Shown one piece after another: positions 1 through 8,327 of a stretch of DNA of 43,955 bases; position 1 is the stretch's first letter, and every line of letters starts with the position of its first letter. The notes under the pieces are model-generated. The model was not told the DNA's origin. It searched no databases and saw only the letters and a program-made list of their open reading frames with translations. The stretch is taken from the NCBI GenBank assembly GCA_016187395.1, contig JACPJV010000021.1, forward strand, positions 1 through 43,955, in the 5' to 3' direction. Position numbers and translations under genes: made by a program. Source of the stretch: Candidatus Aenigmatarchaeota archaeon. GTDB taxonomy: Archaea; Aenigmatarchaeota; Aenigmatarchaeia; GW2011-AR5; JACRAC01.

Positions 1-245
1 AAATAAACAGGATATCATACCTGTGGTTTCACATACCTTCAAAGAACTTTGTTCTTTGAGGTCTCGAAGAACCATAGGTTCTTCGAAGATAGTGAGCAAG
101 GAAGTATTGTATACTGATTTACAAGCAGGAACGAAGTTCCTGCTGTACATGGAAAACTGAAAGTTTTCCAGTACATGATGAACCTTCGGTTCATCATGTA
201 CAGAATGAGCTTTGCTCATTCTTGTATTCCTTGCATCACTATAAG
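1..245 (+). repeat. Composite multi-hairpin (dumbbell) element, cut by the window edge
   Basis: Positions 1-34 look like the right half of a first arm, with an AATAAACAGGATATCAT core and a TTTCACAT end. Two perfect hairpins follow: 39-59 (stem TCAAAGAAC) and 65-85 (stem CGAAGAACC). A second arm opens at 89-103 (ATAGTGAGCAAGGAA) and closes at 227-242 (TTCCTTGCATCACTAT). Inside it four hairpins (124-144, 151-169, 174-198, 203-221) are joined by TGTACAT-type linkers. The same plan occurs at 11174-11318, 29370-29460 and 36708-36865. There is no ORF. Whether it is a non-autonomous mobile element, a structured RNA or a terminator cluster cannot be decided here. Confidence 0.7.
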
Positions 246-284
246 CTTAATAGGTTGCGTAGTAAAAATTGACAGGGTTTTCGT

Positions 285-947
285 ATGCGAAGAAAGGTTG
301 AAAAAGTAAAGGATGTCAAGGCTGCACCTGTTGCTAAGGAGACGAGAGCGCGGACACAGATACCTGTAAAGCTCTTTGGAAGGTGGGAACCTTCTGCTGA
401 AGTGAAGGATCCTGGCTTGAAATCGTATGTAAATACCGACCCGACGTTAATACCCAGAAACGCCGGCAGGCTTCGGAATCCGTTTCACAAATCAAAGGCT
501 CATATAGCTGAAAGGCTTGCCTTGCACATTATTGTTCCCGGTCACAGCGGGAAAAAACATAAAATAACATCAGGTCCTATGGGCGGTTCTTTCTACAACG
601 CACTTAAGACCGTAGAGAAGGCATTTGAAATAATAGAAAAGAAAGAGGGCAAGAATCCTGTTGAGATTTTGGTCAGGGCAATCGAGAGTGCGGCACCAAG
701 GGAGGAGATAATCACGTATCAAATGGGATCTATAGTTGCACGTGAAGCTGTGGTCACAGCTCCCCAGAGGCGTGTGGATAAGACGCTGAGATTACTTTGC
801 CAGGGCACGTACAGGCGAAGCTTCAGGAGCAGGATGAAGGCTGCGCAAGCGTTAGCTGAAGAAATTATGGCATCATATCACGGAAAGGAGTCCTTTGCAA
901 TAAAAGAAAGGGAACGCATCGAGAGGGAAGCGGCGGGGGCGCGGTGA
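285..947 (+). CDS. rps7: 30S ribosomal protein uS7 (S7/S5e family)
   Basis: This 220-aa protein nucleates assembly of the small-subunit head by binding the 3' domain of 16S rRNA next to the exit site. The S7 fold is recognisable from the NAGRLRNPFHKSKAHIAERL segment (about 59-78), the central GGSFYNALKTVEKAFEIIE stretch (about 100-118), and the basic C-terminal QRRVDKTLRLLCQGTYRRSF region (about 160-179). The first 25 residues are a lysine-rich archaeal extension. In many archaea rps7 follows nusA and rps12, but here nusA lies about 20 kb away and no rps12 is seen, so the classical operon is broken. A repeat element ends 40 bp upstream. Confidence 0.95.
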   Translation: MRRKVEKVKDVKAAPVAKETRARTQIPVKLFGRWEPSAEVKDPGLKSYVNTDPTLIPRNAGRLRNPFHKSKAHIAERLALHIIVPGHSGKKHKITSGPMGGSFYNALKTVEKAFEIIEKKEGKNPVEILVRAIESAAPREEIITYQMGSIVAREAVVTAPQRRVDKTLRLLCQGTYRRSFRSRMKAAQALAEEIMASYHGKESFAIKERERIEREAAGAR

Positions 948-1003
948 CGCTAACCATAGTTAACTTTAAATGCTTCTGTTAGCAATAGTTAACAGTGATC
1001 ATT
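948..1003 (+). promoter_or_regulatory. Promoter with two copies of a TAACNATAGTTAAC-like operator
   Basis: A TATA-like TTTAAATG (965-972) lies about 35 bp before the regulator's ATG. Near-identical boxes TAACCATAGTTAAC (950-963) and TAGCAATAGTTAAC (980-993) flank it, about 30 bp (three helical turns) apart. Each is roughly palindromic, as expected for ribbon-helix-helix proteins. Since the next gene encodes such a protein, autorepression is the simplest inference. Confidence 0.5.
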
Positions 1004-1312
1004 ATGGCAAGCCAGATGCTCGGAGTTCGTTTGGCCGAAAGGGAGGAAGCTGAGGTGCAAAGGTTGGTCGAAGAAGGTTATTTTATTTCTGCCTCCGAGC
1101 TTATACGCGAAGCGGTGAGAGAAAAACTGCAGAGCATCAGGATTGTAGCTATAAGAAAGGCTGATTATAAACAAGCAAGAAAGGAAATACTGGGGTGGCT
1201 GAAGAAAAACAAAGAGGGGTTTCCTTCACAGATTTCCAGCGATTTGAACCTGGACTGGGATTTAGTTACGCGGATAATGCGTGATCTGGAGAAGGAAGGT
1301 GTTGTAGGATGA
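1004..1312 (+). CDS. Ribbon-helix-helix / winged-helix fusion regulator
   Basis: The protein has 102 aa from the ATG at 1004; a GTG at 995 would add three residues but sits within the second operator. Residues 1-45 match a CopG/Arc-type ribbon-helix-helix domain: a short strand (MLGVRLAERE), helix A (EEAEVQRLVEEG) and helix B with the ASELIREAVREKL signature. Residues 58-102 look like a helix-turn-helix with a putative recognition helix SQISSDLNLDWDLVTRIMRDLEKEG. It is probably a DNA-binding repressor of its own operon. Its stop overlaps the next gene by four bases (ATGA), indicating translational coupling and perhaps an antitoxin-like role. Confidence 0.7.
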   Translation: MASQMLGVRLAEREEAEVQRLVEEGYFISASELIREAVREKLQSIRIVAIRKADYKQARKEILGWLKKNKEGFPSQISSDLNLDWDLVTRIMRDLEKEGVVG

Positions 1313-1494
1313 CTGTACTGACCGATACCGGAGATGAAATCAGGGGAGAAACTATAGTATGCGTCTGCAGGAAATCCGGAAGGCCTGAACTTATACACGC
1401 GACAGGCGGCCATAAAGGAATAAGGCTTGCAATAAAAGGCCTTCCTGCTGTTGCGAGGATAGAAAAATCTTACAGGCTATTGGTGAGTCTGTAA
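1309..1494 (+). CDS. Hypothetical 61-aa protein coupled to the RHH regulator
   Basis: It is translated from the ATG overlapping the TGA of the upstream regulator. I do not recognise the family. The 61 residues contain a CVCRKSGRPELIHATGGHKG segment that might be a small metal- or nucleic-acid-binding loop, then a basic, probably beta-rich end. The four-base overlap with an RHH gene and the small size fit a toxin-antitoxin or regulator-target pair, but no toxin active-site motif is visible. Confidence 0.5.
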   Translation: MTVLTDTGDEIRGETIVCVCRKSGRPELIHATGGHKGIRLAIKGLPAVARIEKSYRLLVSL

Positions 1495-1537
1495 ATGAAA
1501 TCTTAATCATAACAGCCTACTTTGTGGTGAAAATATC

Positions 1538-1789
1538 ATGAAAGGACAAATGCAGATATACTATGATGAAGAAGGCGACTTCCTGGAGATAAACATAGGT
1601 GAATACACAGAAGGCTATTTTAGGGATGTGAATGAAGGGATATCAGAACGAATTGATGAAAAAACAGGTGAAATAACAGGGATAGCAATATTGAACTTCA
1701 GGAAAAGAACACAAGAAATAAAGGATCTGAAAATCAATCTGCCGGTTACACTGGAAATAACAGGCAATCTCCCAAAATCTGCTAAATGA
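1538..1789 (+). CDS. DUF2283 family protein
   Basis: The 83-aa protein has the pattern of DUF2283: an N-terminal YYDEEGDFLEINIG hairpin, an acidic middle (RDVNEGISERIDEKTGEITG) and a closing IAILNFRKR strand followed by a short amphipathic tail. Members are very small beta-rich proteins of unknown function, frequent in archaea and often near toxin-antitoxin genes. A GTGGTGAAA ribosome-binding candidate lies about 10 bases before the ATG. It follows the RHH operon by 43 bp in the same direction. Confidence 0.75.
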   Translation: MKGQMQIYYDEEGDFLEINIGEYTEGYFRDVNEGISERIDEKTGEITGIAILNFRKRTQEIKDLKINLPVTLEITGNLPKSAK

Positions 1790-1839
1790 TTTGCCTGTGG
1801 TGAATGGAATCTTAAATCCATTCACTGCGTTTTAATTTC

Positions 1840-3216
1840 ATGCATAAAGGGATAGATACAAAGGGTCTTGCAGAGCCCGACCTTCTCAAGATGCTTGACA
1901 GCCTTGAGCCTGGCGGAAGCATAGCGTGCGTGCCTTTTGTGGATGATAAAAACATCTATTTCGGCGCGTCTGATTCATACATTTATTCTATCGACAAGAA
2001 GCTCGCGTCAGTGAACTGGAAATTCCGCTGTCGCGGAATTGTTGGGATAAGCTCGCCGGTGATTTTCAATGGCATTCTTTATACAGGCTCTCTTGACGGA
2101 TATTGCTACGCCCTGGACCCGAAGGATGGCAGGCTTATCTGGGAGTTCCGCACAAGCGGCAAAATCCTCAACACGCCCCGCCTTTTTGATAACAAATTGT
2201 TCATAAGCTCGACTGATGGAAATCTATACTGTCTTGAGAACACGAGTGGAAAATTGTTGTGGCAGAAACACCTTGGAAGTCTTGCCGTTGTTCTTTCCAG
2301 CATCGTCAACGGCAACGTTTTCGTAGGTTCCTGGGTCGAAAGAAATTACCAGTGCATCTCGCCTGAAGGCAAAGTCTTGTGGAAAGTCAATATTGACCAC
2401 TGGCCTGACGAAGCTGCCTTCGCCACGCCTGACGGGGAATTTCTTTCCAACGGATGCACATTTGTCAATGCCGTAGACGTCGATGAGTTTGTCTTTATCA
2501 TACCTTCGTGGAGCAGCAGGCTCTATCTCTGCGATGACAAAGGCAAGATTCTGTGGAAGGAAAGCATCGAATCCTCGCTTGTTGTTCCAACAATAGAAAA
2601 GGGAAACATCTACGCAGGCTCGCTCAACGGGAACATTTATTCACTGTCCCTCAAAGACGCCTCGCAAAACTGGAAATACACGACTGGTGACACTGTGATA
2701 TCAAACACCCCGGTAATTCACAATGGAGTAGCATACACGGGCTCCTGCGATGGAAACATATATGCACTGAATCCGGAAGATGGAAGGCTTATCTGGAGAT
2801 TCCAGACAGCAGGCCCTGTCATATCACCTGCTGTGTTTTCCGGGAATATCATGTACATAGGATCGTGGGACGCCCATCTCTATGCCTTCGACATCAGCGA
2901 CCCGAAGAGTCCGAGGCTGCTCTGGAAATTCGCAACAGGCATCCCTCCCTCTGCACCCAAGTTCATAAACTGGATCGGCGACTTCGAGAAATTCAAGGAG
3001 AAATATTTGAATTTACAGTGGAAGCCTGAGACGTTTTCTGCTCTGCAAGAGCAAGGCAAGAAAAGCCCGTACGCAGGTCCGGCAGGCATAGGGGATGAAG
3101 CTGCATTCTCGCGTTCAGCTTATGCAGGGTTCCGTGGAGCCGAAGCCTATCAAAAGCAGGACTCGCCCTATGCAGGAAAGAGGGGTGACAAGAAAAAAGA
3201 TGCATATTCGCGATAG
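1840..3216 (+). CDS. Cytoplasmic PQQ-type beta-propeller protein with C-terminal YAG repeats
   Basis: The 458-aa protein is built from repeats of the PQQ propeller blade (patterns such as YTGSLDGYCYALDPKDGRLI and YTGSCDGNIYALNPEDGRLI), filling about residues 25-385 with seven to eight blades. There is no signal peptide or membrane segment, so it should be intracellular, unlike BamB-type secreted members. The last ~60 residues are low complexity with recurring S/AYAG motifs separated by charged stretches, perhaps a docking tail. A scaffold or ligand-sensing role is inference; no catalytic motif is seen. A TTTTAA box about 12 bp before the ATG is too close to serve as a usual TATA box. Confidence 0.75.
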   Translation: MHKGIDTKGLAEPDLLKMLDSLEPGGSIACVPFVDDKNIYFGASDSYIYSIDKKLASVNWKFRCRGIVGISSPVIFNGILYTGSLDGYCYALDPKDGRLIWEFRTSGKILNTPRLFDNKLFISSTDGNLYCLENTSGKLLWQKHLGSLAVVLSSIVNGNVFVGSWVERNYQCISPEGKVLWKVNIDHWPDEAAFATPDGEFLSNGCTFVNAVDVDEFVFIIPSWSSRLYLCDDKGKILWKESIESSLVVPTIEKGNIYAGSLNGNIYSLSLKDASQNWKYTTGDTVISNTPVIHNGVAYTGSCDGNIYALNPEDGRLIWRFQTAGPVISPAVFSGNIMYIGSWDAHLYAFDISDPKSPRLLWKFATGIPPSAPKFINWIGDFEKFKEKYLNLQWKPETFSALQEQGKKSPYAGPAGIGDEAAFSRSAYAGFRGAEAYQKQDSPYAGKRGDKKKDAYSR

Positions 3217-3217
3217 C

Positions 3218-3442
3218 CTAATTTTCGCTGTAAACTTTTAGAAACTCTTCTCGTGATATTCCGCAATCTTCTAGAATTCCTTGCAATGTTCCGACGTCAA
3301 GCTCATTGTGAAGCGGAACTGTAGCAAAGCGCCTATCATTTGTTATAGTTACGTGGCTTCCCTTCTGCCTTATAGGACGAAATCCAAAATGCTTGTACAG
3401 AATTTTAATCAGTTCTCTTCCAGAAATAACAGGAAGCTTCAT
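3218..3442 (-). CDS. hicA: HicA-family mRNA interferase toxin
   Basis: The 74-aa protein matches HicA (YcfA) throughout: N-terminal SGRELIKILYKHFGF helix, the RQKGSHVTI strand with the catalytic-type histidine (about residue 30), the VPLHNELDVGTLQGIL segment and a final helix. HicA folds like a dsRNA-binding domain and cleaves mRNA until bound by HicB. It lies 18 bp downstream of hicB on the same strand; antitoxin-first order is less common than hicAB but well known. Its 3' end abuts that of the convergent propeller gene. Confidence 0.9.
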   Translation of the reverse strand: MKLPVISGRELIKILYKHFGFRPIRQKGSHVTITNDRRFATVPLHNELDVGTLQGILEDCGISREEFLKVYSEN

Positions 3443-3460
3443 TAAAGCACCAGACCGTTA

Positions 3461-3667
3461 TTAGGCTTCGATTATTTTCCCTCTTTCAATGCGCACCTTG
3501 CCGTGCTCAATCATATAGTTAACCATGGCTTCCAGATGCAATTCCACCGCCTCCTTCAGATTTCTCTTAGCATCTTCCTCTGTCTTTCCCTGCGTTGTCA
3601 CGCCTAACTCAGGGCATCTCGCTACATAATATTTTTCGCCTTTTTTTATTTGTGCTGTAAGCTTCAT
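3461..3667 (-). CDS. hicB: HicB-family antitoxin
   Basis: The 68-aa protein carries the HicB core: a beta hairpin (LTAQIKKGEKYYVARCPELG), the TQGKTEEDAKRNLKEAVEL signature (about 24-43) and a C-terminal helix. It lacks the DNA-binding domain of longer HicBs, so autoregulation may need a partner or be absent. It binds and neutralises HicA encoded 18 bp downstream. Its promoter lies in the 62-bp divergent region shared with aIF2-beta. Confidence 0.9.
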   Translation of the reverse strand: MKLTAQIKKGEKYYVARCPELGVTTQGKTEEDAKRNLKEAVELHLEAMVNYMIEHGKVRIERGKIIEA

Positions 3668-3729
3668 ACAATTCGCCTTAAACTAAGTATCTGATTATGT
3701 ATTTAAATTAATCGCAATTAAAACTCTTT
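3668..3729. promoter_or_regulatory. Divergent promoter region hicB / aIF2-beta
   Basis: The 62-bp AT-rich gap contains ATTTAAATTAAT (about 3700-3711), which reads as a TATA box on both strands: about 25 bp before the aIF2-beta ATG on the plus strand and about 35 bp before hicB on the minus strand. One shared box could couple the essential initiation factor gene and the TA module. Confidence 0.5.
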
Positions 3730-4134
3730 ATGCAATCCTATGAAGAGCTTCTCAAGCGGGCTCTGGACAGGCTTCCAAAGACAGAGGAGAAGGGCAGATG
3801 GGAGCTTCCAGAGCCTGCCGTGCAGATAGCAGGCAAGCGAACTACTGTAAAGAATTTTGCAGACCTGTGCAAATACATGCGGCGCGACCAGAACAGCGTT
3901 GCAAAATATCTTTACCGCGAATTGGCAGTTCCTGGAAGCGTGGACAAGGGCCAGCTGTTTCTGCAGGGAAAATTCTCCGCTGACGCAATAAGGAAAAGGA
4001 TGGGATATTACGTGAAAGAATTTGTTTTATGCGCCGAATGCGGCAAGCCTGATACAGATATTGTTAAAGTGGGGCGCATTCACATGCTCAAGTGCCAGGC
4101 CTGCGGAGTGATGAGATCTGTGGAGGGTAAATGA
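3730..4134 (+). CDS. eif2b: Translation initiation factor aIF2 subunit beta
   Basis: The 134-aa protein is the full-length archaeal beta subunit of the aIF2 heterotrimer that delivers initiator Met-tRNA to the 30S subunit. It has the N-terminal gamma-binding helix (SYEELLKRALDRLP), the central alpha-beta domain with the KNFADLCKYMRRD motif (about 41-53) and the C-terminal zinc ribbon with cysteines at 101, 104, 122 and 125. It begins an apparent operon with a small protein and DUF424, a partner seen beside this gene in other archaea. A TATA-like box about 25 bp upstream supports a leaderless start. Confidence 0.95.
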   Translation: MQSYEELLKRALDRLPKTEEKGRWELPEPAVQIAGKRTTVKNFADLCKYMRRDQNSVAKYLYRELAVPGSVDKGQLFLQGKFSADAIRKRMGYYVKEFVLCAECGKPDTDIVKVGRIHMLKCQACGVMRSVEGK

Positions 4135-4138
4135 TTTT

Positions 4139-4360
4139 ATGGATAAAGGAATTTTATACGTTTCAAGGGCATGGAATGGAAACATGTATGTTCTCAGGTT
4201 TGTTAGGGATGGCGAGGAAGTAGAGACCACCTCCCCGCTTAAAGAATGTGAAGTCCTGAGGCGTGTAGGTAAGTACCGCGGATGCGAGACTTCTTTTGAA
4301 GGAAAAGTTCCTGCAGAGTTCTCCATGAAAGTCAGAAGGGCTGTGGATGTTTTACCTTAA
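4139..4360 (+). CDS. Hypothetical small beta-rich protein
   Basis: The 73-aa protein starts four bases after the aIF2-beta stop; a GAGGGTAAATGAT stretch provides the ribosome-binding site, so the two are co-translated. Sequences such as ILYVSRAWNGNMYVLRFVRDG suggest a small beta barrel with a charged tail. I do not recognise a family. Its position between aIF2-beta and DUF424 suggests, but does not show, a translation-related role. Confidence 0.65.
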   Translation: MDKGILYVSRAWNGNMYVLRFVRDGEEVETTSPLKECEVLRRVGKYRGCETSFEGKVPAEFSMKVRRAVDVLP

Positions 4361-4383
4361 ATAAATTCGCCCAAACATAAGTT

Positions 4384-4692
4384 ATGTTCTGCTATAAAAT
4401 CCATGAGAGCGGCGGTATGCGCATACTCGCGATAGCTGACAAAGATGCCGTAGGAAAGAAAGTCATGCACAAAGGTGTCGAGATATCTGTGGAAAAAGAT
4501 TTCTATTTTGAGCGCGAATCCAGCAGAAAGGAAATTCTACAAATAGTTAAAAAATTTATAAGAGGAAATTCTCACATCAACGCAATTGGCAATGAGATAG
4601 TGCAATTGCTCGTAAAAGAAAAAATCGTAGACGAGGATTCTGTAGTGGACCTTTCAGGAGTGAAGCACGTCCAGATATACAGCATGGATTAG
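4384..4692 (+). CDS. DUF424 family archaeal protein
   Basis: The 102-aa protein fits DUF424: an N-terminal MFCYKIHESGGMRILAIAD stretch, the KDAVGKKVMHKGVEISV core and a C-terminal half ending in GVKHVQIYSM. The family is restricted to archaea and commonly neighbours aIF2-beta, suggesting a link to translation; biochemical function is not established. A TTAAATAAA box about 25 bp before the ATG suggests its own leaderless promoter inside the operon. Confidence 0.8.
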   Translation: MFCYKIHESGGMRILAIADKDAVGKKVMHKGVEISVEKDFYFERESSRKEILQIVKKFIRGNSHINAIGNEIVQLLVKEKIVDEDSVVDLSGVKHVQIYSMD

Positions 4693-4726
4693 CAATTCAA
4701 TTTATAATCCCAAAACACATATAGTC

Positions 4727-7594
4727 ATGCAAGAAAGTAGCATGCACAGAAAAGACGAGATCGTAAGGCATTACGTAGCTATACTTGCCCTGATCATTAT
4801 CCTGGTGTTTGCTATTTCCATTCTGCCTGATCAAAGAGAAACAGGATTTGCCATACCGCCGCCTCCCGTTCTTCCGCCCCCGCCTGACCAGGGATGCAAT
4901 GCACCTCCAAACCAGCCGCAGTGCGCTTATGGAAACGCACAACCGCAGTATGACGATAATAACTGCGTTATTGGTTACGTATGTCCGCAACCGCCATGTA
5001 TCGTAGTAGACCGCGATACAACGCTAAATTCGAACCAGAACGGAAAGTGCTATGAAATAAGAAGCGGGGTGACATTTGATGGGGGGAAATATATCCTCGC
5101 AGGAAACAGCAGTATTGGAATAAAGGCTGATAACGCAGTGGGATTTACGATCAGAAATGTAAAACTAAGAGGATACAACACAGGAATAAGGGTGGAAAAC
5201 TCCTCTTCGTTCCTGATTGCAAGCAACGATGTTAATGCAAGCGGTTCCGGATCCGTTGTTGATCCAAAAGCAGGCATTAAATTGTACAAATCAAGCAGCG
5301 GCACGATTACTGCAAATGCAATTGAAACAAACGGTGTGAGGATTTACGGAATTCTTGCATCTGATTCTCAGTCAACCTTGTCTTCAAATGTTATAACCAC
5401 GAAAGGGGAAGATTCGCATGGAATATCTGTCGTTGGAAGAGGATCCAACGTAGAGAGAAACTATGTGAAAGCAGAGCAGAAAGGAAGCCATGGAATAAAA
5501 ATCTCCGGGGCTAGCCAGTCCGTAGTAAGCAGGAATTTCATACTCACTCTTTCGTCGAATTCGCCTGCCCTGGTTATAGACCAGAGCTCTTCTGTTTCAA
5601 TAAGCAGAAATGAAGCAAACACAAGCGGCTCAAGTTCGCCTGCTATAAGAATAGCTCTTTCTTCTTCGTATACGGAAACAGACGACAAGGCAAACTCAAA
5701 GGGAAGTTTCTCTGACGGTGTTTCGATAATAAGCTCGAATGGAATTATTCAAGGGGGTGTTTTTTCATCTTCTGGATTCAAGTCTGATGGAATAGCACTT
5801 TCAAACTCAGACATCGATATCACAGGAGCAACCATAACCGCTGCTGAAAACGCACTAAATCTTGTCGGATCAAAAGCGCTTGCAAACACTATAGAGGCAA
5901 GGTCTCCGCTTTTCGCAATATACGCTGACAGTGCTTCTGAGCTCAATGCATCTTCCTTTGTAACAGGAAACTCTTTGGTAGATTTGCAGGGAAAATCCTT
6001 TGCCTTAAAGGATGCTTCGTCTCCGCAGCCGCCACTGGGCTATGTAGCTTTGGATTCTGTGGAAGCTGTTTCTACAGGCACATTCTCAAAACTTCTCCTG
6101 CACATCCGCTACCCTGAATCTGCACTTGCAGGACTTTCAGAAGAATCCATAAAGATATGGAAATATTCGTCAGGCCAGTGGCTTCAAAGCGGATTTTATA
6201 CCACAGCTGGGATTGATGTTAATTTGAATAAGGTTTCTGCCGATATAAACAATTTCTCAAGTGTTTTCGCTGCTTTAGCTGCTGTTAAACAGGCTCAATG
6301 TCCTGCACCGCCCGGCCAGCCGCAATGTACAGGTCCTCTGCTTCCTGTTTACGACAGTAACGGATGTGTAAAAAGCTACGAATGTGTTTCGTGCAGTGTA
6401 TCGTCAAAGAGGGGTGATGTTAATAGTGATGGCAGAATTACATCCGGGGATAAGGATATTGCACTGCAGATAGTTTCCGGTCTGATGAACACCCCCGAAA
6501 ACATTTGCTGTATAGATATAAGCCCTCACGAAGGTGACGGTATCGTAAATGTAAATGACGTGGGTGCTATAGAAAAAATAATTTCAGAAAATGCAACCGC
6601 AGGCACCTGCAGCAACCCCGCAGATCCAGAAATTGCAAATGTGGTGTCATGTTTTTCAGGCTCGCTGAGGGGCGATGTCAACAATGATGATGATGTAACA
6701 GAAGAAGACGTGCAGCTTGCAAAGGATGTAATTGCCGGAAGAGTTCCGATAGATAATTTATGCGGCATAGACCTTTACCCGCTGCCTTCCGGAGATGCTG
6801 TTGCAACCGATGAAGACTCCTACATAATATCGCTTATTTCCAATGGTAGCATCGGCAGTGCTGGAACGTGCGCCAATCCTAAAGATCCTCGTGTACAGGA
6901 AGGATGTTCACTTCCAGGTCCGTGGTCTGAATGTGCGCAAGCAGGCGATAACTGGAAAAGAAATAGATTAGAGTATGTTGGTGAAAGTTGTAAGCAGACT
7001 GTTGTTGAAGAGGTATGTTGTCCGTCTGATTGTGGAGAAGATGGTCAATGGAGCGTATGCCAGAGCAGCATTCAGAGCCGCTTTGTCTACAGGTGCGGTG
7101 CAGAAACCAGCTTTGCGTGTATTCAGCAGGCAGAAACACGTGAATGTGCGACATTCGCAGATGCCTCTGCTTTGATATCGCAGCTTGAAAGACTTATAAG
7201 GGAAGCACTAGCAAGCGGAGAGGACGCTACAGCTGCACAGAGAAAGCTGGAGGAGGCGCAGAAAGCCCTGATAGAAGGTGATTACCAGTCTGCCGCAGCT
7301 GCTGCCAAGGAAGGCTCGCAATCTATAAGCAGTAAGGTGCAGCCGCAGAGTGATTCGACTATAGTCCTCGCTGTTCTTGCTGCTGCCGTTGCTGTCGTGC
7401 TTGTCGGCATTTTAACTGCATTCAGGAAAAGGTCCGGAATGATGAAGAAAGAAGAGTCTCCTGCGAACCTGTGTGCAGTCTGCAGAGAATATACCACCAG
7501 CGGGTTAAAATGTGCGAAATGCGGAGGGCATGTCTGCCTCAGGCATGCAGTTAAGAGAGGGGGAAAGGTCTATTGTACAAACCATGCCGGGTGA
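4727..7594 (+). CDS. Large surface protein: beta-helix, dockerin-like repeats, membrane anchor and cytosolic zinc finger
   Basis: This 955-aa protein opens with a hydrophobic signal segment (about 15-33) and a proline-rich linker (44-53). A Cys-rich module (about 57-90, C-PP-QPQC) recurs near 525-553. Residues 95-400 form a right-handed parallel beta-helix with Ser/Asn-rich NosD/PbH1-like turns. Two dockerin-like calcium repeats follow (RGDVNSDGRITSGD and RGDVNNDDDVTEED). A short Cys-rich part and coiled coil (about 815-860) precede a transmembrane helix (about 872-892). The last ~45 residues form a Cys/His-rich zinc finger (CAVC..CAKC..CLRH..C..H). Topology implies an extracellular adhesin or carbohydrate-binding face and a cytoplasmic zinc finger, an uncommon pairing. 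A TTTATAAT box is 26 bp before the ATG. Confidence 0.75.
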   Translation: MQESSMHRKDEIVRHYVAILALIIILVFAISILPDQRETGFAIPPPPVLPPPPDQGCNAPPNQPQCAYGNAQPQYDDNNCVIGYVCPQPPCIVVDRDTTLNSNQNGKCYEIRSGVTFDGGKYILAGNSSIGIKADNAVGFTIRNVKLRGYNTGIRVENSSSFLIASNDVNASGSGSVVDPKAGIKLYKSSSGTITANAIETNGVRIYGILASDSQSTLSSNVITTKGEDSHGISVVGRGSNVERNYVKAEQKGSHGIKISGASQSVVSRNFILTLSSNSPALVIDQSSSVSISRNEANTSGSSSPAIRIALSSSYTETDDKANSKGSFSDGVSIISSNGIIQGGVFSSSGFKSDGIALSNSDIDITGATITAAENALNLVGSKALANTIEARSPLFAIYADSASELNASSFVTGNSLVDLQGKSFALKDASSPQPPLGYVALDSVEAVSTGTFSKLLLHIRYPESALAGLSEESIKIWKYSSGQWLQSGFYTTAGIDVNLNKVSADINNFSSVFAALAAVKQAQCPAPPGQPQCTGPLLPVYDSNGCVKSYECVSCSVSSKRGDVNSDGRITSGDKDIALQIVSGLMNTPENICCIDISPHEGDGIVNVNDVGAIEKIISENATAGTCSNPADPEIANVVSCFSGSLRGDVNNDDDVTEEDVQLAKDVIAGRVPIDNLCGIDLYPLPSGDAVATDEDSYIISLISNGSIGSAGTCANPKDPRVQEGCSLPGPWSECAQAGDNWKRNRLEYVGESCKQTVVEEVCCPSDCGEDGQWSVCQSSIQSRFVYRCGAETSFACIQQAETRECATFADASALISQLERLIREALASGEDATAAQRKLEEAQKALIEGDYQSAAAAAKEGSQSISSKVQPQSDSTIVLAVLAAAVAVVLVGILTAFRKRSGMMKKEESPANLCAVCREYTTSGLKCAKCGGHVCLRHAVKRGGKVYCTNHAG

Positions 7595-7637
7595 CTACGC
7601 AAAAATTCTTTATTTGCTGTTTGGTCATAATTATTCT

Positions 7638-8327
7638 ATGCAATACGTAAAACAATACGTAAAAGGACTTTTGATTTTTGCAACAATCGTCATCATAGCG
7701 GTTCTTTTTGCGATATTTGTTCTTGGTTTTATTGCAGAGAAAGGATTTACTGAAAGTTTTTCAGTAAGCCTTCTGAAAAGCCACTACCAGCCCGTCACGC
7801 TGGAGAATTTTGAAAGCAGCGTAGTGGATGGAAATGTTGTAAAAGAAGCCGGATATGTTTTTAGCGGGGAAGAGGTTACAGCAGGTGGTTTTCCTGCGCT
7901 AAGCTATCTTGGCTTCGCCGAAGCAACCATCGCATATGATGATTTTGGAAAAGTTGTTTATGCGCATCTGGTTCTTGTGAACAGAACCGTCCCAAAATTC
8001 ACCCCTACAAGGACCTTTTTATGCGGCGATAAAAAAATTACCATGTTCACAGAAGAAACGGAAGATTACAGCGTTCTTGCCTTTGGCGGCAGCAAGCTTT
8101 TTGATATCATCGAAGAAAGCATAATTGAAGACATATCCAATCCTTCAGATATTCTTATCCACAATCTTACAGACGAAGTAAAGCATGCTGTTGATCAATC
8201 CATAGACCTTACAGAAATTATTACAGAAGTTTTTCTTGTCTGGTACTATAACCCTGAGAAAAAGGAAGAATACCAAGTTCATCTCGCGCAATCGCTGGAC
8301 GAAATAAAAAATCTCGGATGCGTGTAA
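7638..8327 (+). CDS. Single-pass membrane protein, unknown function
   Basis: From the ATG at 7638 the protein has 229 aa: a basic N-terminus (MQYVKQYVKG), one long hydrophobic helix (about 11-35), then a soluble mixed alpha/beta domain, presumably extracytoplasmic, with CG and C at residues conserved only in the sense that they are the sole cysteines. A TTTATTT box at 7609-7615 sits the leaderless distance upstream, so I prefer this start to the in-frame ATG at 7584 or the one at 7512 inside the preceding gene. I do not recognise the family. It may act with the surface protein encoded just upstream. Confidence 0.65.
   Translation: MQYVKQYVKGLLIFATIVIIAVLFAIFVLGFIAEKGFTESFSVSLLKSHYQPVTLENFESSVVDGNVVKEAGYVFSGEEVTAGGFPALSYLGFAEATIAYDDFGKVVYAHLVLVNRTVPKFTPTRTFLCGDKKITMFTEETEDYSVLAFGGSKLFDIIEESIIEDISNPSDILIHNLTDEVKHAVDQSIDLTEIITEVFLVWYYNPEKKEEYQVHLAQSLDEIKNLGCV

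Noticed and set aside
7512-7637. Longer N-terminus for the membrane protein at 7638
   Set aside because: The extension lies in another frame of the zinc finger of the preceding gene and a TATA box fits the 7638 start.
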